From NCBI GenBank assembly GCA_030544215.1, contig JARZZO010000002.1, positions 76,639,150 to 76,703,149 on the forward strand: a stretch of 64,000 nucleotides of DNA. Reading direction: 5' to 3'. Shown piece after piece: positions 9,879 through 20,844 of this stretch. Made by a program: the position numbers and the translations under genes. How positions within the stretch are numbered: the stretch's first letter is position 1; every line of letters starts with the position of its first letter. The notes under the pieces were generated by a model. That model saw nothing but the letters and a program-made list of their open reading frames with translations, was not told the origin of the DNA and made no database searches. This stretch comes from Zantedeschia hybrid cultivar. Its lineage: Eukaryota > Streptophyta > Magnoliopsida > Alismatales > Araceae.

Positions 9879-12800
9879 GCTGGTTCGAGGCGCCGCCGGG
9901 GGGGGGGGGGCGCGGTGGCGGCGGAGGTGGAGGTCTGTATATAGGGTGGGGGAGGGAGGAAGGAGGCGGGTTGCCAGGACTGGCAGGGATTCGATTTTTT
10001 GGAAGGAAGAAGATTAGGATCCGGATGATGGCGTGGTGGGAGAAGGTGGCAAAGGTTCGAGCTGTTTTTAGCGTCAAAGCACGGGTTGGTATGTTGGAAA
10101 ACGTTACCGGGTATGTGGGCCTGAACCAAAAAAAGATGGGTACGGTATCTAATGGGACAACTCTTAAGTGGCTCGGGTCTGATTCGGGTACGGCTTAACG
10201 GGTCTATTATCGGGTCTGCTTAAGCCCGACCCATATCCGTTCAATTGACAGCCCTAATGCAAGTTATGTGGAGAGGAGGAGAAGTGGCACTTGAATTGGA
10301 TACTTACGGCGACAAAGATGGCTTGGAAGACCGCACAGGTCTTGTACCTCCCCCAGTAGGAGTCGCTGAGGAAGGCGCCGACGAGGGAGAAGAGGTAGAC
10401 GGTGCCCGTCCATTTGCTCACGTTGTTGGCGGCGTCGGCGTTGCTCTGCTGCAGCACCCTCGTCAGGAACAGCACCAGGTTCACCCCCACCCCGAAGAAC
10501 GCCAGCGTCGCCAGCCCTTGGTTCACTGTCACCAGCATACGCCGAAAGCCAAGTAATCAGATCACGAGACAATTCAAGGGATGCTAAAGTTATCAATACT
10601 ACAAAAATATCATAACATATCGTCATGTACTTTTTTGTTTGAAATATGATAATTTATTCTATCATACTTGTATATATATATAGAATAGTTTAAATTATTA
10701 ATTTTCAAAATCGATTGAGTACTTATTTAACGCTCTTTTTTTATCTAACTTTATTTTCAATTGACTAATGAAAACCGAACTCGGAAGTTTTACAATCTTT
10801 GGTAATTTTAAACTCTACGATAATTCCAAAATTGATATTTCACAGTATTTTATGTCAGAAACGACCCTTCACTGTTAACCATGAAAAATAGATATGTTAA
10901 AAACATGGGTCATCTAAATAGAGAAGGCATAATAGACGATAAAAGTACATGTTAAAAATATATATGGGTAACTTAGCATATGGATAACTGCGCATTTATA
11001 CGCTGTGATTAAGTAGGTGCAGTATGATCTGTATTCAACCGTGGAACGAGATTCCCTGTCTCATGGCATGCTTGCCACATCTTATCATGCAAAAGGCTTA
11101 ATGTTCCTATATTGACCAGATGCATGCACTGCGTACCTGTACAGGTATATGATTTTGTCGGCTAAGGGGCATCTGCATATGGTACCAAAGATGAGTCACA
11201 GGGAACCAAACCAGATCGTCTGAATCAATTTTGTCTGGACTTTGGTGTGCCTCTAGACTCAATAAAGAAGGACAAATAAATCATTTGTATTTGAAGTGAT
11301 AAGACCGACCAAGTACAATACCTTTTGTTGAGTCTGAAAACGTATCGAAGTTTAGACAAAATGATTCAGACGATCTCATTTCAAATTACAGTATTTAATT
11401 GGATCTTGGCCTATCTGTATGACAAGGGACATCCATCCCAACGACTGGGTCCTGAGCAGGAGGGTTAAAATCTAGAGGAAAGTGGAGCCAGTTGTCTCAA
11501 TGGACACGTAGAACGTATGAATCACAAATCACCAAAAGCTTTCTGTTTCCAACCACCCACTACTTAGCCCCACCTGCACTACGACTCCTGAGTCCCGACA
11601 TTAACTCATACACGGTTTAACCTGCAGATGGTACAATTGTCACCTTCTTCCATCTTATTAATCACACCTCCATAGGTATGGTTCGTGTTAGCTACATAGT
11701 CCGAGGTGACTTTAGTAGCGATTGAGGATTGTTGAGTTGTACAAGGTACACACGCACAGTTAACATCTTTTAATGTGAGATCGAATTAATTAAGTTATAA
11801 TCTGTCATAGCCCTTGGAGACTGCACATGCGCTTAAGTGAGACAGAGATATAATCCTGTTTTCCAAGAGTTATTCTAGGAGTGGCAAATCGATCTTGTGT
11901 TATATGTAATAATTTAATCTCTAAAGTTAATCATGTAAGATATGGTACCCTCTTTGAAGGGTTGGAGTTCCCTCAGTCACCTGAGAAAACCTCTTCAGTC
12001 ATCACCGTACACACGGCCAACCTTAGGTTCACCCGGACACCGCATGCCCCGTGCATGCGCACAGTGTGTAACTGATGGGTGACTGAGGGAATCCCGACTC
12101 TTTTTTGAAAAGAGTTGTGTAACTCGGAGACATTTCTCCTGTGGTGCATGGATACCTGGTTACTTCTGGTCATGGTGGAGGTGGGGGTTTTGTTTTTTCT
12201 TTAGAATCCGGACGTCATAGAAAGCATATGCATATGCAACACCATGTGCATCAGAAGATCCACAATGACGGGAGGGCATGTGTCATAGTCCAAGTTTGGA
12301 TTCAGGTCTTCCTCCCGTTCAAAAGTTGAGTCCACCGTGTTTGCTTTAGGTAGAAATAGATAGAGAAAGGCAGACCAAATAGGCGGTCACTACATATACC
12401 GCGAGGATCCGATGGGAGATCCACCTATGCATGCACAAATGGGTGAAAAGCTACTGTAGTTTTATCGTACCTATATATATCACTTGATGCTTTCTTGTTT
12501 GCCAATCATGAGTTCTACGTATCCATACTAGTTATGAAATACGTATGCACATGTGTATACCTATACCGATATGTAGAGGACAGCAGAAACCGAACTTAAA
12601 CACCATATGATGATGATGATGATGCAGTTGATCAGAGCCGTCTATACATCTGGGGTCTTATATAGCTAAGGCAGATGGGTAGACTTGGGGGATCGAGATG
12701 GACGATGTCATCCTTCCCCTCCAGGGATCCTCCATGTTGGCAGCAAATAGGAGAACACGGAGTGAGAAGAGGCAGGAAGAGTTGCTCCAATGAGTGAGAC

Positions 12801-13658
12801 TTGAGACGGCAGACTTATGGACGGCAGGTGCATGCAAGGCAGTGGGGGAGCTCTCGAGAGCCCGTACGTATGTATGGTCACCCCCCCAAGCATCTTCCCT
12901 GCTGAGAAGTTGTTCTTGGATGCGCTAGCTACTGGAATGAAAAGAAGAAAGATTTGTAGTTTTCAGCGTATACCGAGTAGGAGGAACCCAGCTGACCACC
13001 CTCCGCTCTTTGCCTTCACCGCCGGGCGCCCCTTCAGGTCCACAGACCCATCAAGGGTGTAGTAAGAGGGCTCTTCCTTGTTGCGTCCTTTGCCCCTGCC
13101 AGTGGCATCATCTCCTCCAGCCTTCTTCTCCGCCAGCTCCACCACCATATTCTGCTGCTCCGCCTGCAGTTGTTGTTTAAAAGAAACACAGAAGCATGTT
13201 AGTGGATATAAAGCTTAGAGCACTTCCAAGGATATATAGTTCCAAGGCTTCAGGAGAGGATACTGGGATGTGATCCACATCAGTGAGGCTTTTGTGGCAG
13301 GCAAGGAGTAGTGCAAACATGTAACTACGTGCATCTCCAAAGAATGCATGCCTTCTTTGTTACTTTATGATCATCTTGGCGAAGTGCATGGCTACATCCC
13401 TAGATGTGGCAGGACAAGTCTTGTAGTGCCCTTAGCACTGCACATATAAGTGCTTCCTTGCTTGTCCATTCTCCATTAAAAATGGAGGACCCAAGGGTGA
13501 GGCTGTGGGGAGGAAACTAAGGGGCACCTACATGTGGAGGGTTGAGAAAACTCTTTGCAGAGGAGAAGGTTGATACTTGATATGCATGTAAACCCGGATG
13601 AGAAGAGGACAAGGAAGGCAGCACTGACCATTCTGGGCTCTTCCGAGGTGGCCATCAT
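6867..13658 (-). CDS. NPF7.3: NRT1/PTR family (NPF) transporter, NPF7.3/NRT1.5-like, five exons
   Basis: Joined exons, in transcript order: 13658-13629, 13163-12974, 10525-10308, 9086-8524, 7737-6867. They total 1872 nt, 623 codons plus stop, with canonical GT/AG ends and agreeing phases at all four junctions. The product is a plasma-membrane major-facilitator protein of the POT/NPF family. The closest family I recognise is NPF7.3 (NRT1.5), known in Arabidopsis for loading nitrate and potassium into root xylem. Signature segments: WTGTVYLFSLVGAFLSDSYWG (about residues 110-130), GNGGYQPNIATLGADQFDEED, FFSYFYLALNLGSLFSNT, and ASEVFMYVAQLEFFN. The ExxER proton-coupling motif of TM1 is replaced by Q76-G-L-A79-T80. 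Length matches the family (about 600 aa). Assignment to NPF7.3 rather than NPF7.2 is by recalled similarity, not alignment. Confidence 0.9.
7738..8523 (-). other. NPF intron 4
   Basis: AT-rich and non-coding, with GT...AG ends on the minus strand. Two degenerate similar segments (about 8140-8200 and 8310-8370, each containing 'tttgagaat(a/g)ga' and 'cacc') suggest an internal decayed duplication. No promoter or RNA gene is seen. Confidence 0.6.
8524..9086 (-). CDS. NPF7.3: NPF exon 4 (TM3-TM6 and central loop)
   Basis: The acceptor is CTACAG|GGCTTG and the donor TTCAG|GTAAAA. It has 187 codons plus two bases. It contains the NPF signatures YLVALGNGGYQPNIATLGAD and QFDEEDPTEAHSKVSFFSYF, then the cytosolic loop start PRYRHFKPSGNPLFRVCQVV and KILHTEGFR. 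The split codon AG|G gives Arg334. Confidence 0.95.
9288..10256. mobile_element. hAT-type element in NPF intron 3 with perfect 8-bp target duplication
   Basis: ATGCAAGT occurs at 9280-9287 and again at 10257-10264, directly outside CAGGGCTGTA (left) and GACAGCCCTA (right), which are inverted. An 8-bp duplication and a CAGGG terminus are hAT hallmarks. Subterminal ACCCGATACCCG-type words face inverted ACGGGTC words on the other side. The middle (about 9440-10020) is much more GC-rich, includes a (CT)n tract and has the look of captured exon sequence. No transposase is encoded, so it is non-autonomous. Confidence 0.85.
9823..9876. repeat. (CT)n microsatellite
   Basis: About 27 CT dinucleotides lie inside the hAT element of NPF intron 3. 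It generates artificial Ser-Leu and Arg-Glu reading frames in several frames. Confidence 0.95.
10308..10525 (-). CDS. NPF7.3: NPF exon 3 (TM1-TM3 region)
   Basis: The acceptor is GACAG|TGAACC and the donor GTCGCC|GTAAGT. It encodes NQGLATLAFFGVGVNLVLFL, the loop LQQSNADAANNVSKWTG, then TVYLFSLVGAFLSDSYWG and RYKTCAVFQAIFVA. The ExxER position reads Q-G-L-A-T. The donor lies only 43 bp from the target duplication of the hAT element in intron 3. Confidence 0.93.
10526..12973 (-). other. NPF intron 2 (2.45 kb)
   Basis: Long AT-rich intron with no exon-like sequence. It holds a small inverted-repeat unit at about 11961-12100 and a (TGA)n run near 12608-12624. Segment 10740-10870 resembles the MITE-like stretches at 5980-6310 and 33180-33430. 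Confidence 0.55.
11961..12100. repeat. Small inverted-repeat element in NPF intron 2
   Basis: The left arm GGAGTTCCCTCAGTCACC (11964-11981) is inverted at 12077-12095 (GGTGACTGAGGGAATCC). The arms are about 95 bp apart. This could be a short MITE or a hairpin. No clear target duplication was found. Confidence 0.5.
12974..13163 (-). CDS. NPF7.3: NPF exon 2 (cytosolic N-terminus, start of TM1)
   Basis: The acceptor is TGCAG|GCGGAG and the donor CTCG|GTATAC. It encodes a Lys/Gly-rich tail, then YYTLDGSVDLKGRPAVKAKS and GGWSAGFLLL. This is the conserved NPF lead-in (DGSVD..GRPA) to TM1. The last base G joins TG of exon 3 to make Val74. Confidence 0.88.
13164..13628 (-). other. NPF intron 1
   Basis: 465-nt intron between the ten-codon exon 1 and exon 2, with GT and AG ends. 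No other feature is seen. Confidence 0.55.
13629..13658 (-). CDS. NPF7.3: NPF exon 1 (start codon)
   Basis: It encodes ten residues, MMATSEEPRM, and ends in ATG|GTCAGT, a usable donor. The start is the first of two adjacent ATG codons, about 135 nt below a TATA box at 13792-13799. The phase is 0, joining GCGGAGCAG of exon 2. This small exon is the least certain part of the model: translation could instead start at the ATG inside exon 2 (residue 16). Confidence 0.6.
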
Positions 13659-13791
13659 GTCCACCACGCGATGCTCTGTGTTAAAGGGAGAGTTAGGAAA
13701 TTAAGCTAGAGGTGGTGGAGGAGGAGAGAAGAATCTGGCTAACAAGAAAGATGTGTTATGGGGTGGTGAAAGAGGGGAGTATGTCACTCAG

Positions 13792-13799
13792 TATATATA
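13792..13799 (-). promoter_or_regulatory. TATA box of the NPF gene
   Basis: TATATATA, read CTATATATAC on the minus strand, lies about 135 nt upstream of the proposed start codon at 13658. It implies a 5' UTR of roughly 100 nt. It is the only strong TATA-like site in the first 300 nt upstream. Confidence 0.5.
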
Positions 13800-15034
13800 G
13801 AAGCCGAGGCAAGGAAACGAATGGTGAGGATTTTAAGCAGGCGAATAAGCGAGCTTAAATTTGCCCACCACATGGGCAGAACAAAACAAGACAAAAAACC
13901 AAAAGAAATAAAAAGAAGAGGAAGAAGAAGGCGGCTTTGGGGAAGAGGTTTGGGAAGAACACAAATCGTTAAGACTTTGCTGGGTCCCATTCCTCTTTGA
14001 ATAGAAATGGGAGTCCCTTTTGTTTACCCAAAAAGGTCCCTCTTTTGGACCAAATAGGATGTCCATCTTAGCTAGTGGTGACCAAGTAGGCATTTGGAAG
14101 TGTTTTTGAGGCACACATAGGGTAACAATATTTGGTGTTGCCTTCAATCCATCACATGCAGGCCCTTCAAAGGGCAGATTAACTTTCCCTTCACTTCCCC
14201 CCCCCCCCACTCTTCCTCTTCTTTGCTATTCTTTCCTCAATTTGATTGCAGAATAAGTTAATACGGAATTATTTATCCGTAACAGCGTATACTAGAATAA
14301 GGGGTGCTTAACTTTGATAATTCTGTGAGACTCACTGGTGGAATAAGAAGGATAAGCAATTCTTGAGTCTAGGGTGGGATGACTTATTCTCCTTATTCTC
14401 CGAATAAATTATTCTCACCGGTTTAAGCCATTCCGCTTGTCAAAGTTAAATTAAACTTATTCTCCTCTTATTCTCCCTTATTCTTCTCCTATTCTCCAAA
14501 CAAAGGAGAATCAGACTTTAGGAGCTGTTGAGGTAATCTGGTCTCTTAAGATGGTTCTCCTTTTCCAAGGAATCTACGCGGGTGCAGTGCTAGTGGGGAG
14601 AAAAGGGGTTCCATCTTGTGCTTTGGCATCCATGATTTTGGGGAATGACATGGGGAATGCTTGGGTACGTTCAGACGGCTTTGTTTCTGGGGATCTAGCT
14701 CTGGACGTACGGGAAGATCATATGCTGTCAGAGCAGCTTCCTCGGTTCAGCTGTTGTTTTTGATATGTCATCATTTCGCACCTTGATTTGAGGGGAGGAA
14801 AAAAGAGAGGAGATAGATTAGATAGATCGTATGTTAGGAGGTTTTGTTGCGACAAAATGTGAGCAGTGTCACTTAGCAAAATTATATGATTTCTGAACTC
14901 TAGTCTGCAGCAGCACTGAACTTTCTCTCTTAATCATGTAATTTGCTTATGCATAGAAAATTATTTAAATCGAACATCAGAAAATCAGATATAATATTAT
15001 ATCATAAATCACACTAAGTCGCTCATCTTGTATT
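13800..15034. other. Upstream flank of NPF gene, no gene seen
   Basis: The segment contains a poly-C tract near 14195-14210 and, at 14225-14525, a stretch very rich in TTATTC/GAATAA words ending TTCTCCAAACAAAGGAG. That ending resembles the terminus of common plant MITEs, but I could not pair it with an opposite end. Confidence 0.4.
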
Positions 15035-15546
15035 CCTTTCGTGCATAAGAAATAGAGTCCGGATCTTCTCAGTATCATTTTGGATTGAACTCCAACAATA
15101 ATCAGTCCCAAGACATTATGTGTAAAGTAGCTTCGTCGTTCGAAACGCATCTCATCGAAGTGGGTAATTTTTTCTGATTTTCCGGTTCGGTAGGTTCTGA
15201 ATATTACGTAGAGCAATTAAATGCTACCAAGAGCACAATACTACTACCATAATTTAAAATACATCCAAATGTAATATTCGTACATTAATTTTAAGTTGTA
15301 TCCAGGTGCACATTAGAATGTATTTTAAATTATGATTGTAATTTTATGTTCTTCGTGGTAATTAAATCCTCTGCGTAGTATTGAGAACATGTTGAATCGA
15401 GAAACCAAAAAAAGTTATCAACTTTAGTGGGATGCGTCTCAAACGATGACGCTACTTTACACATGACGTCTTGGGACTAATTACTGTTGGAGTCCAGTTC
15501 AAAATAATACTGAGAGGATCCGGACTCTAAAAAATAAGCATTGAAA
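15035..15546. repeat. Long imperfect palindrome (foldback element), about 0.5 kb
   Basis: The left arm reads TGCATAAG...AGAGTCCGGATC...ATAATCAGTCCCAAGAC...GTGTAAAGTAGC...AATTAAATGCTACCA...ATAATTTAAAATACA. The right arm carries the inverse of each block in inverse order, to GGACTCTAAAAAATAAGCA. The arms are about 240 bp each and meet near 15290. A transcript would fold into one long hairpin. No coding sequence is present. A foldback transposon or MULE-type MITE is likely. Confidence 0.85.
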
Positions 15547-17479
15547 GTATACTATCTAATTATGTGATTTCAAAGTGGGTGACATTATTTTTATTTTACT
15601 ACCGAACTCATATATATACACACATATAGATACACGCACACATGCATACCAATTAGGTATGAATCTGATCTCCATTGTTCATGAATCATAAGAGTGTCAA
15701 GCATGCATGCATGGGAAGTCAGTCAGAGAAGGAAAACAAATTTGATTTTCTCTTTGTAGGCTTATTTGAGGCGAGGGATTAGTATAACTTCATCGTGTGG
15801 TTGTCTGAAGAGGGTGAGTGAGAGGGAAGCAGCTGGGTTCTGTGGAAAACATGTGCAGTAAGAGCGAGTCCAACTCCCAGAAAGGCGGCCGGATTCATGT
15901 CCAAAGATATCAAGAAGACTAGAGACTTGACTAACATCTGATGTAACACAGCTTCTTTGAAGACAATGTATCTATCATGTCTGCTAGTGGCAGCTTGAAA
16001 ACAACTGGTGCCATGAGGTTCCGGATTGAGGAAGAAAACACTTCAGAAATGGGGTCACAATCCACAATATCTGCTTCCAACAGGGAGGGAGATCAAAGTT
16101 AAGATGTGAATCATAAGCTAGTTCAGGCAATGGGCACAGCTCATCATGGACATCTAACAAAACCCAAAATTATTCTAAACATAAAGCTAATTGCTGGGTA
16201 CACGAGAAGAAATACCCTGATCATGCATATTCCCTGTGTCTATTCTTTTCTTATTCGTGGTCTCATAATTTTAGGACCTGATGCCTTATTATTTATTCGA
16301 GAATATTTCTTCTGTTCCTCTTTCTGTCCCCCAATATCTTCATGTCTTGCTATCTTGTCTTCAAAGAAAGCCAGTGGTCTTTAGGAACCCTCCTCTTGGG
16401 GCAGAATATTTGGGTATGCATGACTCAAGAAAATAAGGCTAAGTAAACAGCTCAGCTCATGATCTTAAACTTGTTTATTCGAAAACCCACGCAAGATTCC
16501 AAATTGCCGCCTGTCTCTTTCAAAACCCAACAATCTTTACCTCTCCAGATTAACTTCGTCAGGTTTGGCTGTCGTATATATTAAAGGCATGTAGTTTGTC
16601 TCATTTGCTTATGTTCATGTGGCACGCGTGGAAGCAGGGATGTAAAAAGCTGCATATCGGATCCAATAGTAGTTTAATCTTTATCTTTATCCTTATCTTA
16701 ACATGTGTATTCTTATTCTCTTGTATCTTTATCTTTTAAAATTATCGAAAACAAACACATAAGATTAGATTATCAGACGATACTATGTGTAAACATAAGT
16801 TTAATTTTTTGTCACGTCTATAGAGAACAAATGAATTTTATTTTCAAAATATACATGTGTATAAATTCCTTCTAATAGTTTTTTATAAATTTAAGTATAA
16901 ATCACGTTACATCTGTCAAAATAAATCTTGCAAACTAGTGAAGAAGGAAGAGAAGAGATTAAAAGAATAGTGTAAATAATAAGATATGAAATTATGTGAA
17001 GTACATTATTAGAGATTTCATTTAGAAACGAGAGTTTTAAATAAGATATGATCAATATATAAGATGAACAAAAGAAAATGAATGGATATTCGGATAATTG
17101 GACTCGAAAATATATGTATCTTTATCTTTATCCTAGATCATTTGGATACGGATAATATCCTTATCCTTATCCTTTAACAGATATTCTTTTATGGCCTTCA
17201 TGCTTCCAAAATAGATGGATAAACAAATTTTCGTGTACCATTTACACCCTACATGACTGTATAGACTTCCATGTAGGGACACGTGTTCGGCCAAATACTG
17301 CTTGTAGCTTCTTACCTAACTCTGCGGTCTATGTTCTTAGTTCCTTTCAAATGTAGAACATATTTTAGGTGTGTTAGTGCTCTCTTTAATGAGAGTTTTT
17401 TTTAACAGAAGAGGATATTTCATTAAAACGTAAGATAAGAGAAGTACACAGACATTAAAGAAAGCGGAGGGAGAGGGAG
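15547..17479. other. Intergenic stretch, no gene seen
   Basis: No gene or RNA gene is recognised. Around 16636-17190 a unit beginning CAGGGATGTAAAAAG and rich in TATCCTTATC words looks like a decayed hAT-type element, but its right end and target duplication are not clear. A TTTCATTAAAACG-type segment near 17425 could be the tail of an old retroposon. Confidence 0.35.
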
Positions 17480-17735
17480 AACAGGAGAAGGGTGGCGGCC
17501 AAGTATGTACAAGTATATATAATCTTTTAGAGTTGGAGATAATTCTGCGTTGGTCGACCGGTCCGTCTAATTAGGTGAGAATTTCAGGTTCGTCTGATTA
17601 TCTGGAGAAGAAATTCTATGGACCAGAAATAAATTTATCTATAATGAGAAGTTTTTAAGCTCCAACTAGAATCAAACTTGAGACCTCTCATTTGAGAGGC
17701 AAATGTAAAACCAACTGTCCTAGGCAGCTGGTTCG
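17480..17735 (-). mobile_element. tRNA-derived SINE, decayed copy
   Basis: Read on the minus strand it begins GAACCAGCTGCCTAGGACAG, with an A-box-like TAGGACAGTTGG. It continues to a B-box-like AAGTTTGATTCTAGT about 50 nt on. The body aligns by eye along its length with the better copy at 19295-19633 (shared 'tccgtctaattagg', 'gagaatttcagg', 'ctccaactag'). The 3' A-tail is lost. Confidence 0.6.
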
Positions 17736-18586
17736 GATAGCTTGCGTTAGAGAAGCCGGCGGCTAGGATAGTCGGAGAATGTTGCATCTTCCAGTGGGCA
17801 GCCATAAACGAGATGAGCTCGGAGACGTGCAACAACGAAGAACGTACGGAAATTATTTCACATATTCAATCTGGAATTCATGACACTCATGACCATTAAA
17901 TATTTCACATATTAAATCATACGCATAATTAGAGAGTCTGATGACTACATGCTAGGGGTTTTTTGGATTACTGTGGAAAAATAATAGGATCTTTACATTT
18001 TAAAATTTTGGATTTAAGAGCAATTAAAGCAAAATCATCAATGTTGGTTTAAGACCATTTTTGACCAAAAACAAAGCCAAGGATTCCCTTATAAAATGAT
18101 TGATCCTAATGTTCGATTTCGCTATATCATGTTAATCCAAGCAGGAAGGCATCCAAAGATTTCTGTGTTTCAAGTTGATCAAAATAGAAAGACTTCAGAG
18201 ATTATGCTGTACAATCTTTACAACCAAACTAAGCGACCATTTAATGTAAGTATAATTGGTGTTGGTATAGGGATTTTGCGTTAGATTACCTCCTGTTAAA
18301 TGGTTTTACACTACAAGAATTGTTTGAATCGATGAAAAATACTAAAGCTTTTGAATTACGTTATCACTGTTTTCAGACAAGCGAAAACAAAGTTTCTTGA
18401 ATTTAAAGTTCTTGATTTTACTTTATCCCCCCCACCCCCAACTGGCCGTGAAAACATTAAAATAAGCTATTCATCTTGATTTTAAATTTTCAATGTGTTA
18501 TATCAATCAAAACAAATGAAGTTAGAGATTTCAGCATTTACCTACAAACCAGACAAATCTGAATCAAAGTGACGTTTATAGCAAAA

Positions 18587-18985
18587 AGAGTTTTTGTATA
18601 TATACTCCTGAAAATATCATATTTATATCGATACCCTCAACTCTCATATGTTGTCATCAATAACCCTTATCTCATAAATATTGCAGTTGTCCCTCCATCA
18701 AAATAACGTGGACTCTAATTGAATATGCTAAAAAGATTTCGTAAATTCTAATGACATCAAGAGTACATATGCAAAACTCTAGTGAATTTAAGAATATGTA
18801 TGTAAAATATTAGTGAATTTAGAGGTGTACATACAAAATGTTTAGGTCTGAATTAATGACATTTTGATAGAGAGATATAACCTTAACATTTTTGAAATTG
18901 TAGGGGCATTGGTGACAATATAAAAGAGTTGGAGGTATATATGTAAATATGATATTTTTCAAAAATATAAATGCAAAAATTCCCT
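18587..18985. mobile_element. MITE with long AT-rich terminal inverted repeats
   Basis: The left end AGAGTTTTTGTATATATACT and the inverse of the right end (AGGGAATTTTTGCATTTATA) pair for at least 40 bp through a shared AAATATCATATTTA block. A second copy is nested at about 23055-23475. No reliable target duplication was found for this copy. Confidence 0.65.
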
Positions 18986-19294
18986 ATCTAAAATAGTTTC
19001 ACAATTTTACTGTTCCAAAAAGTTTACTATCATTGGGTGTTAGACATTGCAGTCTACTGAACCTACCAGAAACTGGAGGCCAGCTGCTCCACTTCCCAGG
19101 GAAACCTCTTGTCCCCAAATTTGCTCATTGACTTGACCTGGGACCAGACTGCCAGTCACACAATGCTAGTCCTCTCAAGAATGGCTGCCTTCTTTTTATC
19201 CACTGACAGCTGTTTTGTACCGTCCAAGTGACATGTATGGATAAGAAAGTTTGGGAGCAAAAACAAGAAGTTTGGGTTTTGCTTCTCTCTTCTT

Positions 19295-19633
19295 TTCTTT
19301 TTTTTTTTTTCTTTTTTTTTTTTGTTGAGAGAAGGGTGACACAATGGTTAGGTATGTACAAGCATATACAAACGTTTGGGGTTCCAGTATGAGCGAAACT
19401 CGAGATATCCTTCACATAAGGAGATAATTCCGAAATCGGTAGATAGGTCCGCCTAATTAGGCGAGAATTTCAGGTCCGTCTGATTATTCAAAGAAGTAAT
19501 TTCACGGATCAACACTAACCAATACTTAATTGCTGCATTGCTGGAGAGTTTTTAGGCTCCAACTAGATTCGAACTTGAAACCTCCCATACGAGAGGCAAG
19601 AAGTAATGCCAACTGCCCTACGCAGCTGGTTCA
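19295..19633 (-). mobile_element. tRNA-derived SINE with A-tail and target-site duplication
   Basis: On the minus strand it starts GAACCAGCTGCGTAGGGCAG, giving an A box (TAGGGCAGTTGG) and, about 50 nt on, a B box (AGTTCGAATC), the internal Pol III promoter of a tRNA-type SINE. It ends in an interrupted A tract (19295-19323). Direct repeats of about 18-20 bp flank it: ggttttgcttctctcttctt at 19275-19294 and ggttttacttctcttctt at 19634-19651. It encodes nothing and would depend on a LINE. Confidence 0.82.
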
Positions 19634-19786
19634 GGTTTTACTTCTCTTCTTGGTGGTCTGCCTAGAAGGCTGCTGGGTGGGCAGGTTTGGTTAGACAATA
19701 AGAAACACCTCTGGAAATTTAAGAGGAGATTTTTCTCTTATCTACCTCCTCTTCTACTTTTTTGAGGAGAGTGTTCGGTAGGGCTG

Positions 19787-20274
19787 CAAATGAATCAAGT
19801 CACCTGCCAATGACTCACAAGCAGCTCTGTCAAAGGTTCGGCTCGATTCGACTCTAATCAAATCAAGTCAAGTTCGAGTAGCTCGAATAATTCTTTGAGC
19901 CGAATTCAAGTCCATAAGTTCAAACCAAGTTCACATAATCACAATTCTCCCCCCTTTAAACAAGTCACCTAGTGTGTCCTTTTTCTTTCTGCTTTCCTCT
20001 TTGCTTGACTACTCTACTGGAACCCTGCATCCCACATCTCTCCATTCTTCACCTTTGTCACTGGTGGCTAATGGGCTGAATCAAGAGAGAAGGACAAGGG
20101 AAGTTTGAGTTCCATGGAGTCGAGCTTAATCAGGCTCGAGAAGTTAATCGAACTGAAATCAAGACAATTTTGACAGACTTGGGCAAGTTTGAGCTCGACT
20201 CGAGTTCGAAAGTTTTCAATGGAGCCGAACTTTAGGAAGATGTTCAACTCTACTCGATTCATATGCACCCCCAA
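19787..20274. mobile_element. Non-autonomous hAT-like element, GAATC-type ends
   Basis: The left end AGGGCTGCAAATGAATCAAG and the inverse of the right end (GGGGGTGCATATGAATCGAG) are terminal inverted repeats, with TCGAG/CTCGA-rich subterminal regions. A truncated second copy lies at about 21590-22005, inside the partner copy of the tandem duplication. No intact 8-bp duplication was found. Confidence 0.6.
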
Positions 20275-20844
20275 TTTTCTGTACATTTAGCCTTATTAGA
20301 GTTAAGATTACAGAATTAACGTTATAGGAGATGTTACTACATGTATATACTTAATTTCTTGTGTGACGATATCTGGAAATCTCTCTCTAGAGTTAAATGT
20401 TGTGGTCATTTGTTTGATTGTTCTCAAAATATTGGCTCTTCTGTGGAAACCAAATTAATTAGGTGCCCAGATGCACATCAAATGATCATAGTATGCCTAT
20501 ACCGATAACATGTCTCCCAATTCTATTAGAAGACAACATCTAGCTAATTTAGTATCTTCCACCTATAAGTAAGATTAGCCAAAAGGTTGTCGAGTTCAGA
20601 AGACTTCATGTTGTATGTGAGCATATGTTTAAATATTATAACAAAAAGACCATATTACAGATACGTTTCTTTTGAAGGTACATGGACATAAAACGTGCTA
20701 TAAAATGAGAAGCGCTAGGCAGCATTCGTCCTGTTAGACACAGATGGACTCTTATCTACATTCAATGCTTGGAATCCAAATTACTTGGACCCGACTCTGT
20801 GGACCTTTTTTTTGTGCTTCTTCCTTTTTCCTGGTATATAGTAT

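Noticed and set aside
9406..10129. Several frames of 87-207 codons on both strands
   Set aside because: All run through the (CT)n tract or GC-rich low-complexity sequence and give Ser-Leu, Arg-Glu or Pro runs. No domain is visible.
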